This document shows positions 18,313 to 27,501 of a stretch of 64,000 nucleotides of DNA, piece by piece (the stretch's first letter is position 1; each line of letters begins with the position of its first letter). This DNA is from Saccharopolyspora erythraea (lineage in GTDB: Bacteria > Actinomycetota > Actinomycetes > Mycobacteriales > Pseudonocardiaceae). Location of the stretch: the NCBI RefSeq assembly GCF_018141105.1, contig NZ_CP054839.1:2728001-2792000 (forward strand), in the 5' to 3' direction. Below the pieces are notes generated by a model. That model worked only from the letters and a program-made list of their open reading frames with translations. It did no database searches and was not told the DNA's origin. The translations under genes and the position numbers were made by a program.

Positions 18313-19137
18313 CTACGCGCCCACCGTCGCCTGCTCGATCTTCACCGGCATGTTCGGCTTGCCGTCGCCCTCGCCGTTGACCGGCTGCACGCCCGCGCCG
18401 CCGACCTTGTCGAGGACCTTCAGGCCCTCCTCGCCGATGCTGCCGAACACCGTGTACTCCGGCGGGAGGTAGGAGTCCTGGTAGACCATGAAGAACTGGC
18501 TGCCACCGCTGTTGGGCTGCGACGACTTGGCCATCGCCAGCGTGCCGCGGGGGTAGACCACCGCGCCGCCCTGGTCGTAGGGAGCCGGCGCGGGCGCCAG
18601 GCCCACCGGCGGCTCGTCCTTGATCGAGTAGCCCGGTCCGCCGCCGCCGGTGCCCGACGGGTCACCGCACTGCAGGACCTTCAGGCCCTCGCCGGTGGTG
18701 AGCCGGTGGCAGTCGGTGCCGTCGAAGTAGCCGGCCCGGACCAGGTGGTCGAAGCTCTGCACGGTGCATGGCGCCTTGGCGCGGTCGAGCGTGACCGGCA
18801 CGGTGCCCTGGCTGGTGCGCAGCGTGACGTTCTCGGTGCCCTGCGCCGGGGTCGGGGCCGGGTCGGGCGGTGCGGACACGGGCTTGGCGGCCGGTTCGCC
18901 GGGCGTCGCGGCGTAAGCGCACGGCCCTGACGTGCCCCCTTGCGGGGGCTGCGCCGCGGGGGTCTGCTCACCGCCGGTCCTGGTGAAGTAGAAGACGCCG
19001 ACCACCACGACGACGACCACCGCGATCGTGGTGCCGATGGTGATCGTCCGGCGTCGCTTGGCCTGCTCGGCGCGGCGCTCCAGCTGCCGCTCCAGCTTCC
19101 TCTTGGCCGCCTGCCGACGTTGCTCGTTGCTGGGCAA
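18313..19137 (-). CDS. Membrane-anchored peptidylprolyl isomerase (cyclophilin)
   Basis: This encodes 274 residues. The N-terminal ~30 residues are charged (QRRQAAKRKLERQLERR), then one membrane helix (TIAVVVVVVVGVFYF), a Pro-rich linker, and the cyclophilin domain: SFDHLVRAGYFDGTDCHRLTTG, AMAKSSQPNSGGSQFFMVYQDS, and YTVFGSIGEEGLKVLDKV. Catalyses proline isomerisation, here probably outside the membrane. TTG 19137 is chosen because GGAGG lies 6 bases upstream; the open frame before it is a shadow. The gene lies in the rel-hisS interval, as its homologues do in other actinobacteria. Confidence 0.92.
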   Translation of the reverse strand: MPSNEQRRQAAKRKLERQLERRAEQAKRRRTITIGTTIAVVVVVVVGVFYFTRTGGEQTPAAQPPQGGTSGPCAYAATPGEPAAKPVSAPPDPAPTPAQGTENVTLRTSQGTVPVTLDRAKAPCTVQSFDHLVRAGYFDGTDCHRLTTGEGLKVLQCGDPSGTGGGGPGYSIKDEPPVGLAPAPAPYDQGGAVVYPRGTLAMAKSSQPNSGGSQFFMVYQDSYLPPEYTVFGSIGEEGLKVLDKVGGAGVQPVNGEGDGKPNMPVKIEQATVGA

Positions 19138-19347
19138 CTGCTCCCTCCCCGGTCTGGCGAAATCGATGTTGTTGCGGGGGAGTTTATGGGGTGCGGCCTG
19201 GCCCGAACCTGAGAGATCGGGGGGACGGTAACCTTGGGGCCGGGTTCTGCGCGCCGCGCGGGGCGGCCGCGACCGGGTGACCGGGGGCGTCGCCCGGGGC
19301 GCGGGCGGAGCCGACCGGCGCCGAATCGAAGGGAAGGGTCGCACCTC

Positions 19348-20040
19348 GTGCTTGTCCTCGGGTTTCCGGCCGGGCCGTTGCAGGCGAACTGCTACGTGCT
19401 CGCGCGGGGTGACGGGCAGCCTTGCGTCATCGTCGACCCGGGCCAGGAGGCCGGGCCCGCGCTGGCCGAGCAGCTGCGCGAGCACGCGCTCACCCCGGCC
19501 GCGGTGCTGCTGACCCACGGGCACTTCGACCACGTCTTCTCCGCGGGCGACATCTGCAGCGAGCACGGCGTCCCGGCCTGGATCCACCCCGACGACAGCT
19601 ACATGCTCGCCGACCCGGGCGCGGCGCTCGGGCCCGCCGGGCGCCAGCTCTTCGGCGGCGGGCCGAGCATGCCCGCGCCCACCGACGTCCGCGACCTCGC
19701 CGACGGCGACCGGCTGGAGCTGGCGGGCATCACCTTCGACGTCGTCCACACCCCGGGCCATACCGGCGGGTCGGTGCTGTTCCGCACCGGCACCGACGAG
19801 GGCGGTCGCCTGGTGCTCTCCGGCGACACCCTGTTCGCCGGAGCCATCGGACGCACCGACCTGCCCGGCGGCGACCACGCGCGGATGCTGCACAGCCTGA
19901 GCACCAAGGTGCTCGCGCTGGACGACGACACCGCCGTGCTGCCCGGCCACGGCCCCACCACGACCATCGGACGCGAGCGCGTGAGCAACCCGTTCCTCCA
20001 GGACCTGCCCGAGGCGGCCGAGCAGCCGCCGGGCCGCTGA
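19348..20040 (+). CDS. MBL-fold hydrolase (glyoxalase II-like)
   Basis: This encodes 230 residues. The metallo-beta-lactamase metal motif is [15 protein letters not shown] (HxHxDH), with further ligands in [29 protein letters not shown] and [14 protein letters not shown]. The pattern ([15 protein letters not shown] at the start, S-G-D-T-L-F) matches glyoxalase II-like hydrolases usually encoded directly before hisS in actinobacteria. GTG 19348 precedes the first conserved residues; GGGAAGG is 8-11 bases upstream. It is 43 bp before hisS and likely in the same transcript. Confidence 0.9.
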   Translation: MLVLGFPAGPLQANCYVLARGDGQPCVIVDPGQEAGPALAEQLREHALTPAAVLLTHGHFDHVFSAGDICSEHGVPAWIHPDDSYMLADPGAALGPAGRQLFGGGPSMPAPTDVRDLADGDRLELAGITFDVVHTPGHTGGSVLFRTGTDEGGRLVLSGDTLFAGAIGRTDLPGGDHARMLHSLSTKVLALDDDTAVLPGHGPTTTIGRERVSNPFLQDLPEAAEQPPGR

Positions 20041-20083
20041 CGCCCGCGCCGAACCCCGCTACGAGGACTGCGAACCAGAACTG

Positions 20084-21346
20084 ATGAGCACCTTCAACGC
20101 CCCCAAGGGCATCCCCGAGTACTTCCCGCCGGAATCGGCGGCCTTCCTCGCGGTCCGCGAGACGCTGGCCGACGCGGCCCGCCGCGCGGGCTACGGCTAC
20201 ATCGAGCTGCCGCTGTTCGAGGACACCTCGCTGTTCGCGCGCGGCGTCGGGGAGTCGACCGACGTGGTCAGCAAGGAGATGTACACCTTCGCCGACCGCG
20301 GCGGCCGCTCGGTCACGCTGCGGCCGGAGGGCACCGCCGGTGTCACGCGGTCGGTCATCGAGAACGGCCTCGACCGCGGCCAGCTGCCCGTGAAGCTCTA
20401 CTACAGCGGCGCGTTCTTCCGCTACGAGCGCCCGCAGGCTGGCCGGTACCGGCAGCTCCAGCAGCTCGGCGTGGAGGCCATCGGCGTCGACGACCCGGCG
20501 CTGGACGCCGAGGTGATCGCCATCGCCGACGAGGGCTACCGCAGGCTGGGCCTGACCGGCTTCCGCATCGAGCTGACCTCGCTCGGCGACGAGACCTGCC
20601 GTCCGGCCTACCGTGCCAAGCTCCAGGAGTTCCTGAGCGGCCTGCCGCTGGACGAGGAGACCCGCAAGCGGGCCGAGCTCAACCCGCTGCGGGTGCTCGA
20701 CGACAAGCGTCCCGAGGTCCGCGAGCTGCTGACCGACGCGCCGCTGATGGTCGACCACCTCTCGGTCGAGGCCAAGGAGCACTACGAGCAGGTCAAGACG
20801 CACCTGAGCGACCTCGGCGTGGCCTTCACCGAGAACCCGCGGCTGGTGCGCGGCCTGGACTACTACACCAAGACGACCTTCGAGTTCGTCCACGACGGCC
20901 TCGGCGCCCAGTCCGGCATCGGCGGCGGCGGCCGCTACGACGGCCTGATGGCCGAGCTCGGCGGGCAGGAGCTCTCCGGCGTCGGCTTCGGCCTCGGGGT
21001 GGACCGCACCTTGCTGGCCTGCCAGGCGGAGGGGCTCGCGGTCGGCGACCAGGCGCGTTGCGACGTCTACTGCGTGCCGCTGGGCGATGCCGCCAAGCGG
21101 CGGCTGGTCTCCATCGCCGGCGGCCTGCGCGGTGCCGGTGTGCGCGCCGACGTGGCCTACGGCGGCAAGAGTCTCAAGGGCGCCATGAAGGGTGCCGACC
21201 GCTCGGGCGCCCGGTTCGCCCTCGTGCTCGGCGAGCGCGACCTCGAAGCGGGAACGGCCCAGCTCAAGGACCTCTCCAGCGGCGAGCAGCGGCCGGTTCC
21301 GCTGGAGGACGCGGTCGCGGCCGTGCGGGAGGCGCTGAAGCCGTGA
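20084..21346 (+). CDS. hisS: Histidyl-tRNA synthetase
   Basis: This encodes 420 residues, normal length. Class II motifs are present: motif 1 region near YFPPESAAF, motif 2 [31 protein letters not shown], histidine-specific [16 protein letters not shown], and motif 3 with [13 protein letters not shown]. The C-terminal anticodon-binding domain begins near CDVYCVPLG and contains [23 protein letters not shown]. It charges tRNA-His. The stop overlaps the start of a small membrane-protein gene (GTGA), so both are probably expressed together. Confidence 0.96.
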   Translation: MSTFNAPKGIPEYFPPESAAFLAVRETLADAARRAGYGYIELPLFEDTSLFARGVGESTDVVSKEMYTFADRGGRSVTLRPEGTAGVTRSVIENGLDRGQLPVKLYYSGAFFRYERPQAGRYRQLQQLGVEAIGVDDPALDAEVIAIADEGYRRLGLTGFRIELTSLGDETCRPAYRAKLQEFLSGLPLDEETRKRAELNPLRVLDDKRPEVRELLTDAPLMVDHLSVEAKEHYEQVKTHLSDLGVAFTENPRLVRGLDYYTKTTFEFVHDGLGAQSGIGGGGRYDGLMAELGGQELSGVGFGLGVDRTLLACQAEGLAVGDQARCDVYCVPLGDAAKRRLVSIAGGLRGAGVRADVAYGGKSLKGAMKGADRSGARFALVLGERDLEAGTAQLKDLSSGEQRPVPLEDAVAAVREALKP

Positions 21347-21978
21347 CCGAACCCGAGGTGGTCCCGCTCGACCTGCTCGACCGCGCCACGATCCGCAAGC
21401 GCTCGCGCAACGTGGCGATCGCGGCGCTGATCGTCGCCGCCGCCATGGGCGGCATCGTCGGACTGGTGGGCGGCCCCCTCGGTTTCGCGATCACCGCCGG
21501 GGTCGTCGCGCTGCCGCTGCTCGCGCTGGCCTACGTCGAGTCCCGCAAGACCTGCTGGATGCAGGGCACGATGGTCTCGGTGCGCGCGGCCGGAACCCGG
21601 CGCGTCGAGCTGAAGCAGGCCACCCGGCTCGACCTGTTCGTCACCGACATGCGCGGCGCTCGCACGGTGAACCTGCTGGTCGGCGGTCCGCCGAAGAACA
21701 AGGCGATCAGCATCTCGCTGGCGATGTACGCCGGGACCGGCGGCCGGGAACTCGGCGTCTACCCGCTGCGGCGGCTCGCCGATGCCCTGGCCAGCACCGG
21801 CGACACCCGGGCCCTGGTGCTGTCGGAACTGGTCGTGGCGCAGCTGAAGTCGGAGGCGCGCGGCGACGGTGCGCCCGACCGCCCGCTGTACCGGCTCGCG
21901 TCGCTGGCGCCGCAGGGCAGGATGGCGCAGCGCCTGCACCCCGACGCGGTCGCCAGGTTCGTCACCGCGCTGGACTGA
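21343..21978 (+). CDS. Two-helix membrane protein of unknown function
   Basis: This encodes 211 residues. Two hydrophobic helices lie at about residues 25-65 ([20 protein letters not shown] and [20 protein letters not shown]), followed by a soluble C-terminal region ([48 protein letters not shown]). No family recognised with confidence; similar hypothetical genes follow hisS in some actinomycetes. GTG 21343 overlaps the hisS stop. Confidence 0.75.
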   Translation: MTEPEVVPLDLLDRATIRKRSRNVAIAALIVAAAMGGIVGLVGGPLGFAITAGVVALPLLALAYVESRKTCWMQGTMVSVRAAGTRRVELKQATRLDLFVTDMRGARTVNLLVGGPPKNKAISISLAMYAGTGGRELGVYPLRRLADALASTGDTRALVLSELVVAQLKSEARGDGAPDRPLYRLASLAPQGRMAQRLHPDAVARFVTALD

Positions 21979-22033
21979 ACGAACCTCGGGCGCGGGTCCG
22001 ACTGCTTTCTGCGCCGCCGACCGGCGCCCTGGT

Positions 22034-24016
22034 TCAGTCGCTCGTCTCCGGGCGCGGGCGGCGGCGGCTCGGGCGCCTCGTCGTGAGCCTGGTGGTCCCG
22101 GCGCCGGAGGCGGCGCCCTGGCTCACCCGCGAGGCCGCCGACGTTCCCGTGCCGCCCGCGGGCTCGCGGGTCGCGACCGCGGCGGCGATCGCCGTCGTGA
22201 TCGGCACCGCCGCGACCAGGCCGATGCTGCCGACGAGGGTGCGCACGACCTCCTGCGCCACCGCCTGCGTGGTGACGACCTCGGTGAAGGTCCGGCCCGA
22301 CAGCGCGTAGGCGAGCAGCAGCGGCAGCGCGGCACCGGCGTAGGCCAGGACCAGCGTGTTCACCGCCGAGGAGACGTGGTCCCGGCCGATCCGCAGCCCC
22401 GAGGTGTACAGCTGCCGCCACGACATCCCGGGGTCGGCCTTGCGCAGCTCCCACACCGCGCTGGTCTGGGTGACGGTGACGTCGTCGAGCACGCCGAGCG
22501 CACCGATCACGGTCCCCGCGAGCAGCAGGCCGCGCGCGTCGATGGGGGTGCCCAGCACGCCGATGAGGCTCGTGGTGTTCTCGTCGAGCCCGGTGAGCGC
22601 GGTGAGCCCGGCGAACACCGTGCTGAGCACGCCGATGAGCGCCAGGCTGAGCAGAGTGCCGAGCACGGCGGTCGAGGTGCGCGCGGAGAAGCCGTGCGTC
22701 AGGTACAGCACCACGAACATGATCAGCCCGGAGCCGACCACCGCCACCAGCAGCGGATCCTCGCCTGCCAGGATCGCGGGCAGCACGAAGCCGACGATCA
22801 GCACCAGGCTCACGCCCAGCGCGATGAGGGCCGCCACGCCCTGCCAGCGGCCGAGCACGATCACCGCGGCGGCGAAGATCACCGCCAGCAGCAGCAGCGA
22901 GCCACCGCGCTGGAAATCCACCACCTGGTAGGACGTCTCGCTCTCGGGGTTGGCCCCGGCGTAGGACAGCACGATGTCGTCGCCGACGGCGAACTTGGGG
23001 GTGCCGGGGTCGGTGGGCATGGTCTGCTCCATGACCCGGCCGGGCAGCGGCCCGTCGTGCATCCGCACCCGCAGCTTCACGCACGTCTGGTCGCCCTCGA
23101 CCGGTGCTCCCTGCGAACACGGTCCCGCCTCGGCCGCGATGACCTCGGCCTTCACCGGGTACTGCCCGAGGCCCAGGTCGGCGCCGGTCCGCTGCTGGTG
23201 GCCGAACGGGTAGAGCAGCAGGGTGCCGACGATCGCGGCCAGCGCGAACGGCACCAGGGCGAAGGCGAGCAGCCGCTTCACCTGCCGGGACGCCGGATCG
23301 GCCGGGCCGTGCCCGTGTCCGTGGCCATGTCCGTGGCTCGGCGTCTCGTTCTGGCCTCGGCGGCGTCCTCGGCCGGTCCTTCGATCCTGACCCTGGTCGG
23401 GCCCTCGCTCCTGTTCCCGGCCGCGTCCGCGGCTTCGTCCCTGGCCGCGAGCGCTCGAGCCCGTGGTGTCCTCGGTTCCCCGGGGAGGTCCGCCGGCGTC
23501 TTCGTTTCCCGCGCCGTGTCCGGACTCGGAGGATGGGTGCCGGCCCTGAGCATCGGGCCGCGGGCGTCGCCGCCTGCCGGGCTCCTGCTCGGGGCCGCTG
23601 CCGGGCCGTCCGCGCCCCGGCGCCTGGCCTTCTCCGGGGTCCTGGGGCTCGCCGGGTTCCGGGCGCTGCCCACGTCCTGGGGGCGGCCAATGCCCGGACG
23701 CCGACTCTTGACCCGGGCCCGGAGCCTGTCCCGGTGCCGGTCCTTGTCCCGGGCTCGGCCCTTGCCCCGGGGATGGTCCTCGTCCTGGGGGCGGCCCCTG
23801 TGCAGGACGCCGCCGCCGGCCCGGCCGAGGCTCCTGCCACCGGCTCTGCTCGAAATCCTGGTGGGGAGCCGCGCCGGGGGGCCGGTGGCCTTCGACGTGC
23901 CGCCTGCCCGGCTCGTGCGAACCGGTGTCGGTGCCGTTGTCCGGCCTGCGATGCCGACGAGTCGGGCGATGCCCCTCGCCTCCTGGTGGTTCTGCTGGGG
24001 GACGGTCGTCGGTCAC
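22034..24016 (-). CDS. YibE/F-family multipass membrane protein with long low-complexity N-terminus
   Basis: This encodes 660 residues. Residues ~240-630 are a YibE/F-like membrane domain with about eight helices: KRLLAFALVPFALAAIVGTLL, then a soluble loop (EAGPCSQGAPVEGDQTCVKLRVRM), then helices including LTHGFSARTSTAVLGTLLSLAL, GALGVLDDVTVTQTSAVWELR and GRDHVSSAVNTLVLAYAGAALP, family hallmarks. Residues 1-235 are disordered, rich in Pro, Gly, Arg and Gln with repeats of the PSPGQG type, ending in alternating His-Gly before helix 1. Function unknown. GTG 24016 lacks a ribosome site but has TACGAT 6 bases upstream (leaderless). A shorter internal start is possible. Confidence 0.85.
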   Translation of the reverse strand: MTDDRPPAEPPGGEGHRPTRRHRRPDNGTDTGSHEPGRRHVEGHRPPGAAPHQDFEQSRWQEPRPGRRRRPAQGPPPGRGPSPGQGPSPGQGPAPGQAPGPGQESASGHWPPPGRGQRPEPGEPQDPGEGQAPGRGRPGSGPEQEPGRRRRPRPDAQGRHPSSESGHGAGNEDAGGPPRGTEDTTGSSARGQGRSRGRGREQERGPDQGQDRRTGRGRRRGQNETPSHGHGHGHGHGPADPASRQVKRLLAFALVPFALAAIVGTLLLYPFGHQQRTGADLGLGQYPVKAEVIAAEAGPCSQGAPVEGDQTCVKLRVRMHDGPLPGRVMEQTMPTDPGTPKFAVGDDIVLSYAGANPESETSYQVVDFQRGGSLLLLAVIFAAAVIVLGRWQGVAALIALGVSLVLIVGFVLPAILAGEDPLLVAVVGSGLIMFVVLYLTHGFSARTSTAVLGTLLSLALIGVLSTVFAGLTALTGLDENTTSLIGVLGTPIDARGLLLAGTVIGALGVLDDVTVTQTSAVWELRKADPGMSWRQLYTSGLRIGRDHVSSAVNTLVLAYAGAALPLLLAYALSGRTFTEVVTTQAVAQEVVRTLVGSIGLVAAVPITTAIAAAVATREPAGGTGTSAASRVSQGAASGAGTTRLTTRRPSRRRPRPETSD

Positions 24017-24022
24017 CCGTCA

Positions 24023-24028
24023 ATCGTA
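24023..24028 (-). promoter_or_regulatory. -10 box of a leaderless transcript for the YibE/F gene
   Basis: On the minus strand TACGAT fits TANNNT and lies 6 bases before the GTG start with no Shine-Dalgarno in between. Confidence 0.35.
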
Positions 24029-24180
24029 TTGGGCGTTCGGGGGCTGTCGCTCGCAGTGCTCGTCGCCGAGGCACTTGGGGACCACGGAGGGAACGCGATC
24101 CGCCGCCTCGCGGAGACGCGCACCGCTCAGTGACGGCAGACACGATGGGCTGAACAGCGATGACCCCACTCGACATGATC

Positions 24181-24196
24181 TCGAAACTGTGTTCGA
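24181..24196. promoter_or_regulatory. SOS (LexA) box
   Basis: TCGAAACTGTGTTCGA matches TCGAAC-N4-GTTCGA at 11 of 12 defined positions and ends 8 bp before the radical-SAM start codon. The M. tuberculosis homologue Rv2578c has been reported in the LexA regulon (recalled, not checked here). Confidence 0.75.
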
Positions 24197-24204
24197 ATCG
24201 AGTC

Positions 24205-25317
24205 ATGCGTTGGGAACAACAGCGGGTCGCCCCGCCCGCCGAGCCAGGTACCACGCCGGAGCTGCCGCTGGCGCTGCCCGAGCGGGAGCCGGTGCGCGGC
24301 GGCCGGGCCGGCCTGCGGTTGCCGGAGCCGGTGCCGATCGAGGCGGGCACCGAGGACGCCTACGCCATCGAGATCCACGCGAAGTCGATCCTGAACCGGG
24401 TCCCGTCGGTCTCGGCGGTGCCGTTCGAGTGGACGCTCAACCCCTACCGGGGCTGCGGACATGCCTGCAGGTATTGCTTCGCGAGGCGCACTCACACGTA
24501 CTTGGACCTGGACGCGGGGCACGACTTCGACAGCAAGATCGTGGTGAAGGTCAACGCGGGGGCGCTGCTGCGCCGCGAGCTGGCCGGCCCGCGCTGGACG
24601 GGCGAGCCGATCGCGATGGGCACCAACACCGACCCGTACCAGCGGGCGGAGGGGCGCTACCGGCTGATGCGGGAGATCCTGACCATCCTGGGGGAGCGGG
24701 CCAACCCGTTCTCGATCCTCACCAAGGGCACTCTCATCCTGCGCGACATGGACCTGATCCTGCGTGCCGCCGAGGTCGCGAAGGTTTCGGTCGCCGTGTC
24801 GATCGGCTCGGTCGACGAGGTGCTGTGGCGCAAGGTCGAGCCCGGGACCCCCTCGCCGCTGCGCAGACTCGAGGTCGTGCGGCGGTTCGCCGAGTCCGGG
24901 CTGGGGTGCTCGGTGCTGATGGCGCCGATCCTGCCGGGGCTCAGCGACTCGCCGGAGCAGATCGACGAGACAGTGGCCGCCCTGACGGCGGCCGGTGCCT
25001 CCAGCATCACGCCGCTGGTCCTGCATCTGCGCCCGGGAGCGCGCGAGTGGTACCACCGCTGGCTGCGGGAGGAGTACCCGCACCTGCTGCCGATGTACGA
25101 ACGGCTGTACCGCAACGGCGCATATGCCCCGAAGTCCTACCAGCGCCACATCGCCGAACTGGTCGACGACGCGAAGCGGCGTCATGGCGCCGGGGGTGGA
25201 GCCGACCGGAACTTCCGGGAGACCGCGCAACCGGTGGAGGCTGAAGCAGGGGACACCCGGCCACGTCTCGCCGCGGCCGCCCGGCAGTCAGGGGACCAGC
25301 AGATGACCCTGTTGTGA
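24205..25317 (+). CDS. Rv2578c-family radical SAM protein (SplB-like)
   Basis: This encodes 370 residues. The radical-SAM cluster motif is CGHACRYC (Cx3CxxC) after the family-typical LNPYRG; later come DFDSKIVVKVNA, AMGTNTDPYQRAEGRYRLMR and SILTKGTLILRD, diagnostic of the Rv2578c/SplB-like group related to spore photoproduct lyase. The C-terminus ends QMTLL, matching the family's VQ-x-TLF-like end. ATG 24205 (MRWEQQ) is chosen from similarity to the Rv2578c N-terminus; the ATG at 24160 would put the SOS box inside the gene. A role in DNA-damage response is inferred from the box and the fold. Confidence 0.9.
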   Translation: MRWEQQRVAPPAEPGTTPELPLALPEREPVRGGRAGLRLPEPVPIEAGTEDAYAIEIHAKSILNRVPSVSAVPFEWTLNPYRGCGHACRYCFARRTHTYLDLDAGHDFDSKIVVKVNAGALLRRELAGPRWTGEPIAMGTNTDPYQRAEGRYRLMREILTILGERANPFSILTKGTLILRDMDLILRAAEVAKVSVAVSIGSVDEVLWRKVEPGTPSPLRRLEVVRRFAESGLGCSVLMAPILPGLSDSPEQIDETVAALTAAGASSITPLVLHLRPGAREWYHRWLREEYPHLLPMYERLYRNGAYAPKSYQRHIAELVDDAKRRHGAGGGADRNFRETAQPVEAEAGDTRPRLAAAARQSGDQQMTLL

Positions 25318-25374
25318 CCGCAGGCGGTGCGCTGCTGCACGGGAGCGGATGTCGGGCCGCGGTGGGCGGCGGGC

Positions 25375-25480
25375 AAAACGATCAGAGCAGCGGCTGCCGG
25401 GCCGGGCGGTAGGTGGCAGGAAGACGATGAGAGCAGCGAGCCGAGGCCGGGCAGTGGGGCAGGGGAAAACGATCACGGCC
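25375..25480. repeat. Degenerate 45-46-bp tandem repeat, about 2.3 copies
   Basis: Copies start with AAAACGATCAGAGCAGCG (25375), AAGACGATGAGAGCAGCG (25421) and AAAACGATCACGGCC (25466) and continue with a G-rich half containing CCGGGC-GT-GGGG-like sequence. Confidence 0.55.
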
Positions 25481-25614
25481 GCTTGTGTGGGGCCACGCGG
25501 CCGGCAGCCGGACCATCGCGGCACGGCACCGCCGGACAGGCAGCCAGGAGGCCGACCGCCGCACATGTGGGCGGGATGATCGGCAGGCGGACGACCGACC
25601 CCACGGGACTCGTC

Positions 25615-25656
25615 TGATGGCTGGCCGCTGATGGCCGACTGCTGATGGCTGGCCGC
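25615..25656. repeat. 14-bp tandem repeat, three copies
   Basis: TGATGGCTGGCCGC at 25615 and 25643 are identical; the middle copy TGATGGCCGACTGC (25629) differs at three positions. Confidence 0.75.
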
Positions 25657-26250
25657 GGATCTGGTTCGGCCGCGGATTGTCGGCCGCTCGGGGTGCTGAT
25701 GGTCGGGGCAGCAGGAATGGCCCGCCACAGCCCGCCGGTGGTGGCCGACGCCGGCTGCCAGCTGCCGGCCGACGTCGGCTGCGCAGACGGCGCGCCGGTG
25801 GTGGCCGTTCGCTTGCCGCCCGTTAGAACGATGCCGTGGCTCTGGCCCTCGGCCCGCTGACTGAGCGGCCGCCGTCTTGGTGCGACTGAGCGGCGGCCGT
25901 CCTGGGGCGCTGGCGTGACCGGTGCTCCTCGGGCGGTTGCGCTGCGGGTTCGTGGTGCCGTGGGCGACGCGCGTCGTCTGCTGCGACCGTTGTGCGCTGC
26001 TGCGATCGGTGCTCCTCGCCGGTTTCCCCTTGCCTCATAACGGGGTTCGCCAATAGTCCCGCCCAGTGGACGTGGAATTCGTATCTCGTGACGCGAAACG
26101 TCCAACCTTTGCAGAAAACGATTTCCCGCACTGTTGTCGTGATTACAAAAGTTTTCTTTAGGTGAATTGAGTGTCAATCATGTCGGCGGCTCAGCGAATT
26201 GGCCCAACGACTTGGTTTGACGATTACGTTTCGTGCTTGTTTGGTTCGCT

Positions 26251-26298
26251 CGTTCGGCGGAGCAGGCACCCGATCGTTCGGCGCAGCAGGTGTCCGGT
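26251..26298. repeat. 24-bp tandem repeat, two copies plus a decayed third
   Basis: CGTTCGGCGGAGCAGGCACC... (26251) and CGTTCGGCGCAGCAGGTGTC... (26275) match at most of 24 positions; a weaker copy begins at 26299 (CGATCAGCGCAGCGG). Confidence 0.6.
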
Positions 26299-26369
26299 CG
26301 ATCAGCGCAGCGGTCGCCGCGCACACCGAACGGCCGACCCGGCGTGCGGGTCGGCCGTGGAGTAGTTGG

Positions 26370-27413
26370 TCAGGCGCGTGGCGCCGGGCTCGGCTGCTGC
26401 GGCGCCGGGGACGCCGGGGCATCGGGGTCCCACCGGACGCCGAAGACGCCCATGCCGAAGTCGAGGGCGACCGCGTGGGTGCGGCCGTAGCGGTCGACCG
26501 CCAGCGGCTTGGGCTGCTCGACCTCCTGGCCCGAGGAGTCGCCGACGTAGCTGTCGCACTTCCGCGGGGGGTGCGCCGGGTCGAACTGCAACTCGATGAC
26601 GTACTGGCGCACCGGTAACCGGAACACCCGGCAGAAGGAGTGGTCGTCCTCGTTGAGCCCGGTCGGCGGCTCGATGATCTCGTACTCGATCAGGATCGTC
26701 TCGCCCCGCGCGAGCGCGCGGTCGAACAGCAGCTCGGCGACCACCATGTCGCGCGCGTGGTCGGTGAGCACCTGGCCGAGGCGGCACGAGCGGATCGGCC
26801 GGATGATCGGCGGCGTCTCGCTGGACGAAGCGCCGTCGAACATGATGATCCACCGGTCGGCGCCGTTGCACTCGGCGCGGATGAGCTTGCGGGTCCGGAT
26901 CTTGCGGAGCTCGCCCTGGTCGTCGACGTGCACCACGTCGTGGTGGCTGAGCCGGGTGAGCTTGCTGTCGTGGCTGGTGTCGATCCTGGTGAGCAGCTCG
27001 ACGGCCGACTCGTTGTCGGCCCAGAACGCGCTCAGCGGCGGTGCGTCGCTGGAGGCCTGCCGGGTGCGGCCGCGCGGGCGCGGCGGACCGAGCAGTGCCG
27101 ACAGCGCGCCCTCCGGCACGCCGAGCACGCTTTCGAGCTGTTGCAGCGCCAGCAGCGAGTCCGGCCGCTCCGGCCTGCGGCGGCCGGACTGCCAGTAGCT
27201 GAGGGCGGTGATGCTGACGGGGGTGCCGCGGGCGCGCAGGCGGTGCTGGATGCGCTCCAGGCTCAGCCGGCTGGATCGGATCGCCGTCCGCAGGGCCGCC
27301 TCGAACGGACCGGTCCGCAGCAGTTCGGCCAGTTCGGCTGAGATGGAGCTCTCCCGGTCGCCGCGGACGACGGCCGAAGCGCCCGGACGTATCTCGGTTT
27401 TCGGACCGGTCAT
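26370..27413 (-). CDS. XRE-like helix-turn-helix protein with large C-terminal domain of unknown function
   Basis: This encodes 347 residues. Residues ~30-110 carry a helix-turn-helix of the Cro/C1 kind (LSLERIQHRLRARGTPVSITALSYWQSGRRRPERPDSLLALQQLE), similar to domains found in actinomycete regulators. Residues ~150-325 form a beta-rich domain of unknown function (SHHDVVHVDDQGELRKIRTRKLI, VVAELLFDRALARGETILIEYEI, VFRLPVRQYVIELQFDP). GAGGAG lies 6 bases before the ATG, and a good promoter sits 34 bp upstream. Target genes unknown; direct repeats upstream suggest autoregulation. Confidence 0.8.
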   Translation of the reverse strand: MTGPKTEIRPGASAVVRGDRESSISAELAELLRTGPFEAALRTAIRSSRLSLERIQHRLRARGTPVSITALSYWQSGRRRPERPDSLLALQQLESVLGVPEGALSALLGPPRPRGRTRQASSDAPPLSAFWADNESAVELLTRIDTSHDSKLTRLSHHDVVHVDDQGELRKIRTRKLIRAECNGADRWIIMFDGASSSETPPIIRPIRSCRLGQVLTDHARDMVVAELLFDRALARGETILIEYEIIEPPTGLNEDDHSFCRVFRLPVRQYVIELQFDPAHPPRKCDSYVGDSSGQEVEQPKPLAVDRYGRTHAVALDFGMGVFGVRWDPDAPASPAPQQPSPAPRA

Positions 27414-27446
27414 CGTTACTCCTCGTGTCCGCCGAATTCCGAACTA

Positions 27447-27475
27447 AACCTAATGAGTGGATCAAAGATATGCAA
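27447..27475 (-). promoter_or_regulatory. Promoter of the XRE gene
   Basis: On the minus strand TTGCAT (27475-27470) and TAGGTT (27452-27447) are separated by 17 bp, a sigma-70-like layout, 34 bp before the ATG. Confidence 0.55.
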
Positions 27476-27501
27476 CGACCGGGTACCGGATTGGCCCTAG
27501 T

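Larger units (their letters stand above)
25318..26369. other. 1-kb gene-poor region with short tandem repeats and an AT-richer island
   Basis: No frame here has a ribosome-binding site or recognisable protein. It contains degenerate 45-46-bp repeats (25375-25480), three 14-bp repeats (25615-25656), an AT-richer stretch (about 26030-26250) unlike the rest of the window, and two 24-bp repeats (26251-26298). It separates the radical-SAM gene from the convergent XRE gene. Confidence 0.5.

Noticed and set aside
25473-26177. 234-codon minus-strand frame in the gap after the radical SAM gene
   Set aside because: No ribosome site, biased composition and repeats; nothing protein-like conserved is visible.
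26233-26490. Short frame with in-frame octad repeat (RSAEQAPD/RSAQQVSG)
   Set aside because: The 24-bp DNA repeat makes any frame look repeated; two frames show it equally and no ribosome site is present.
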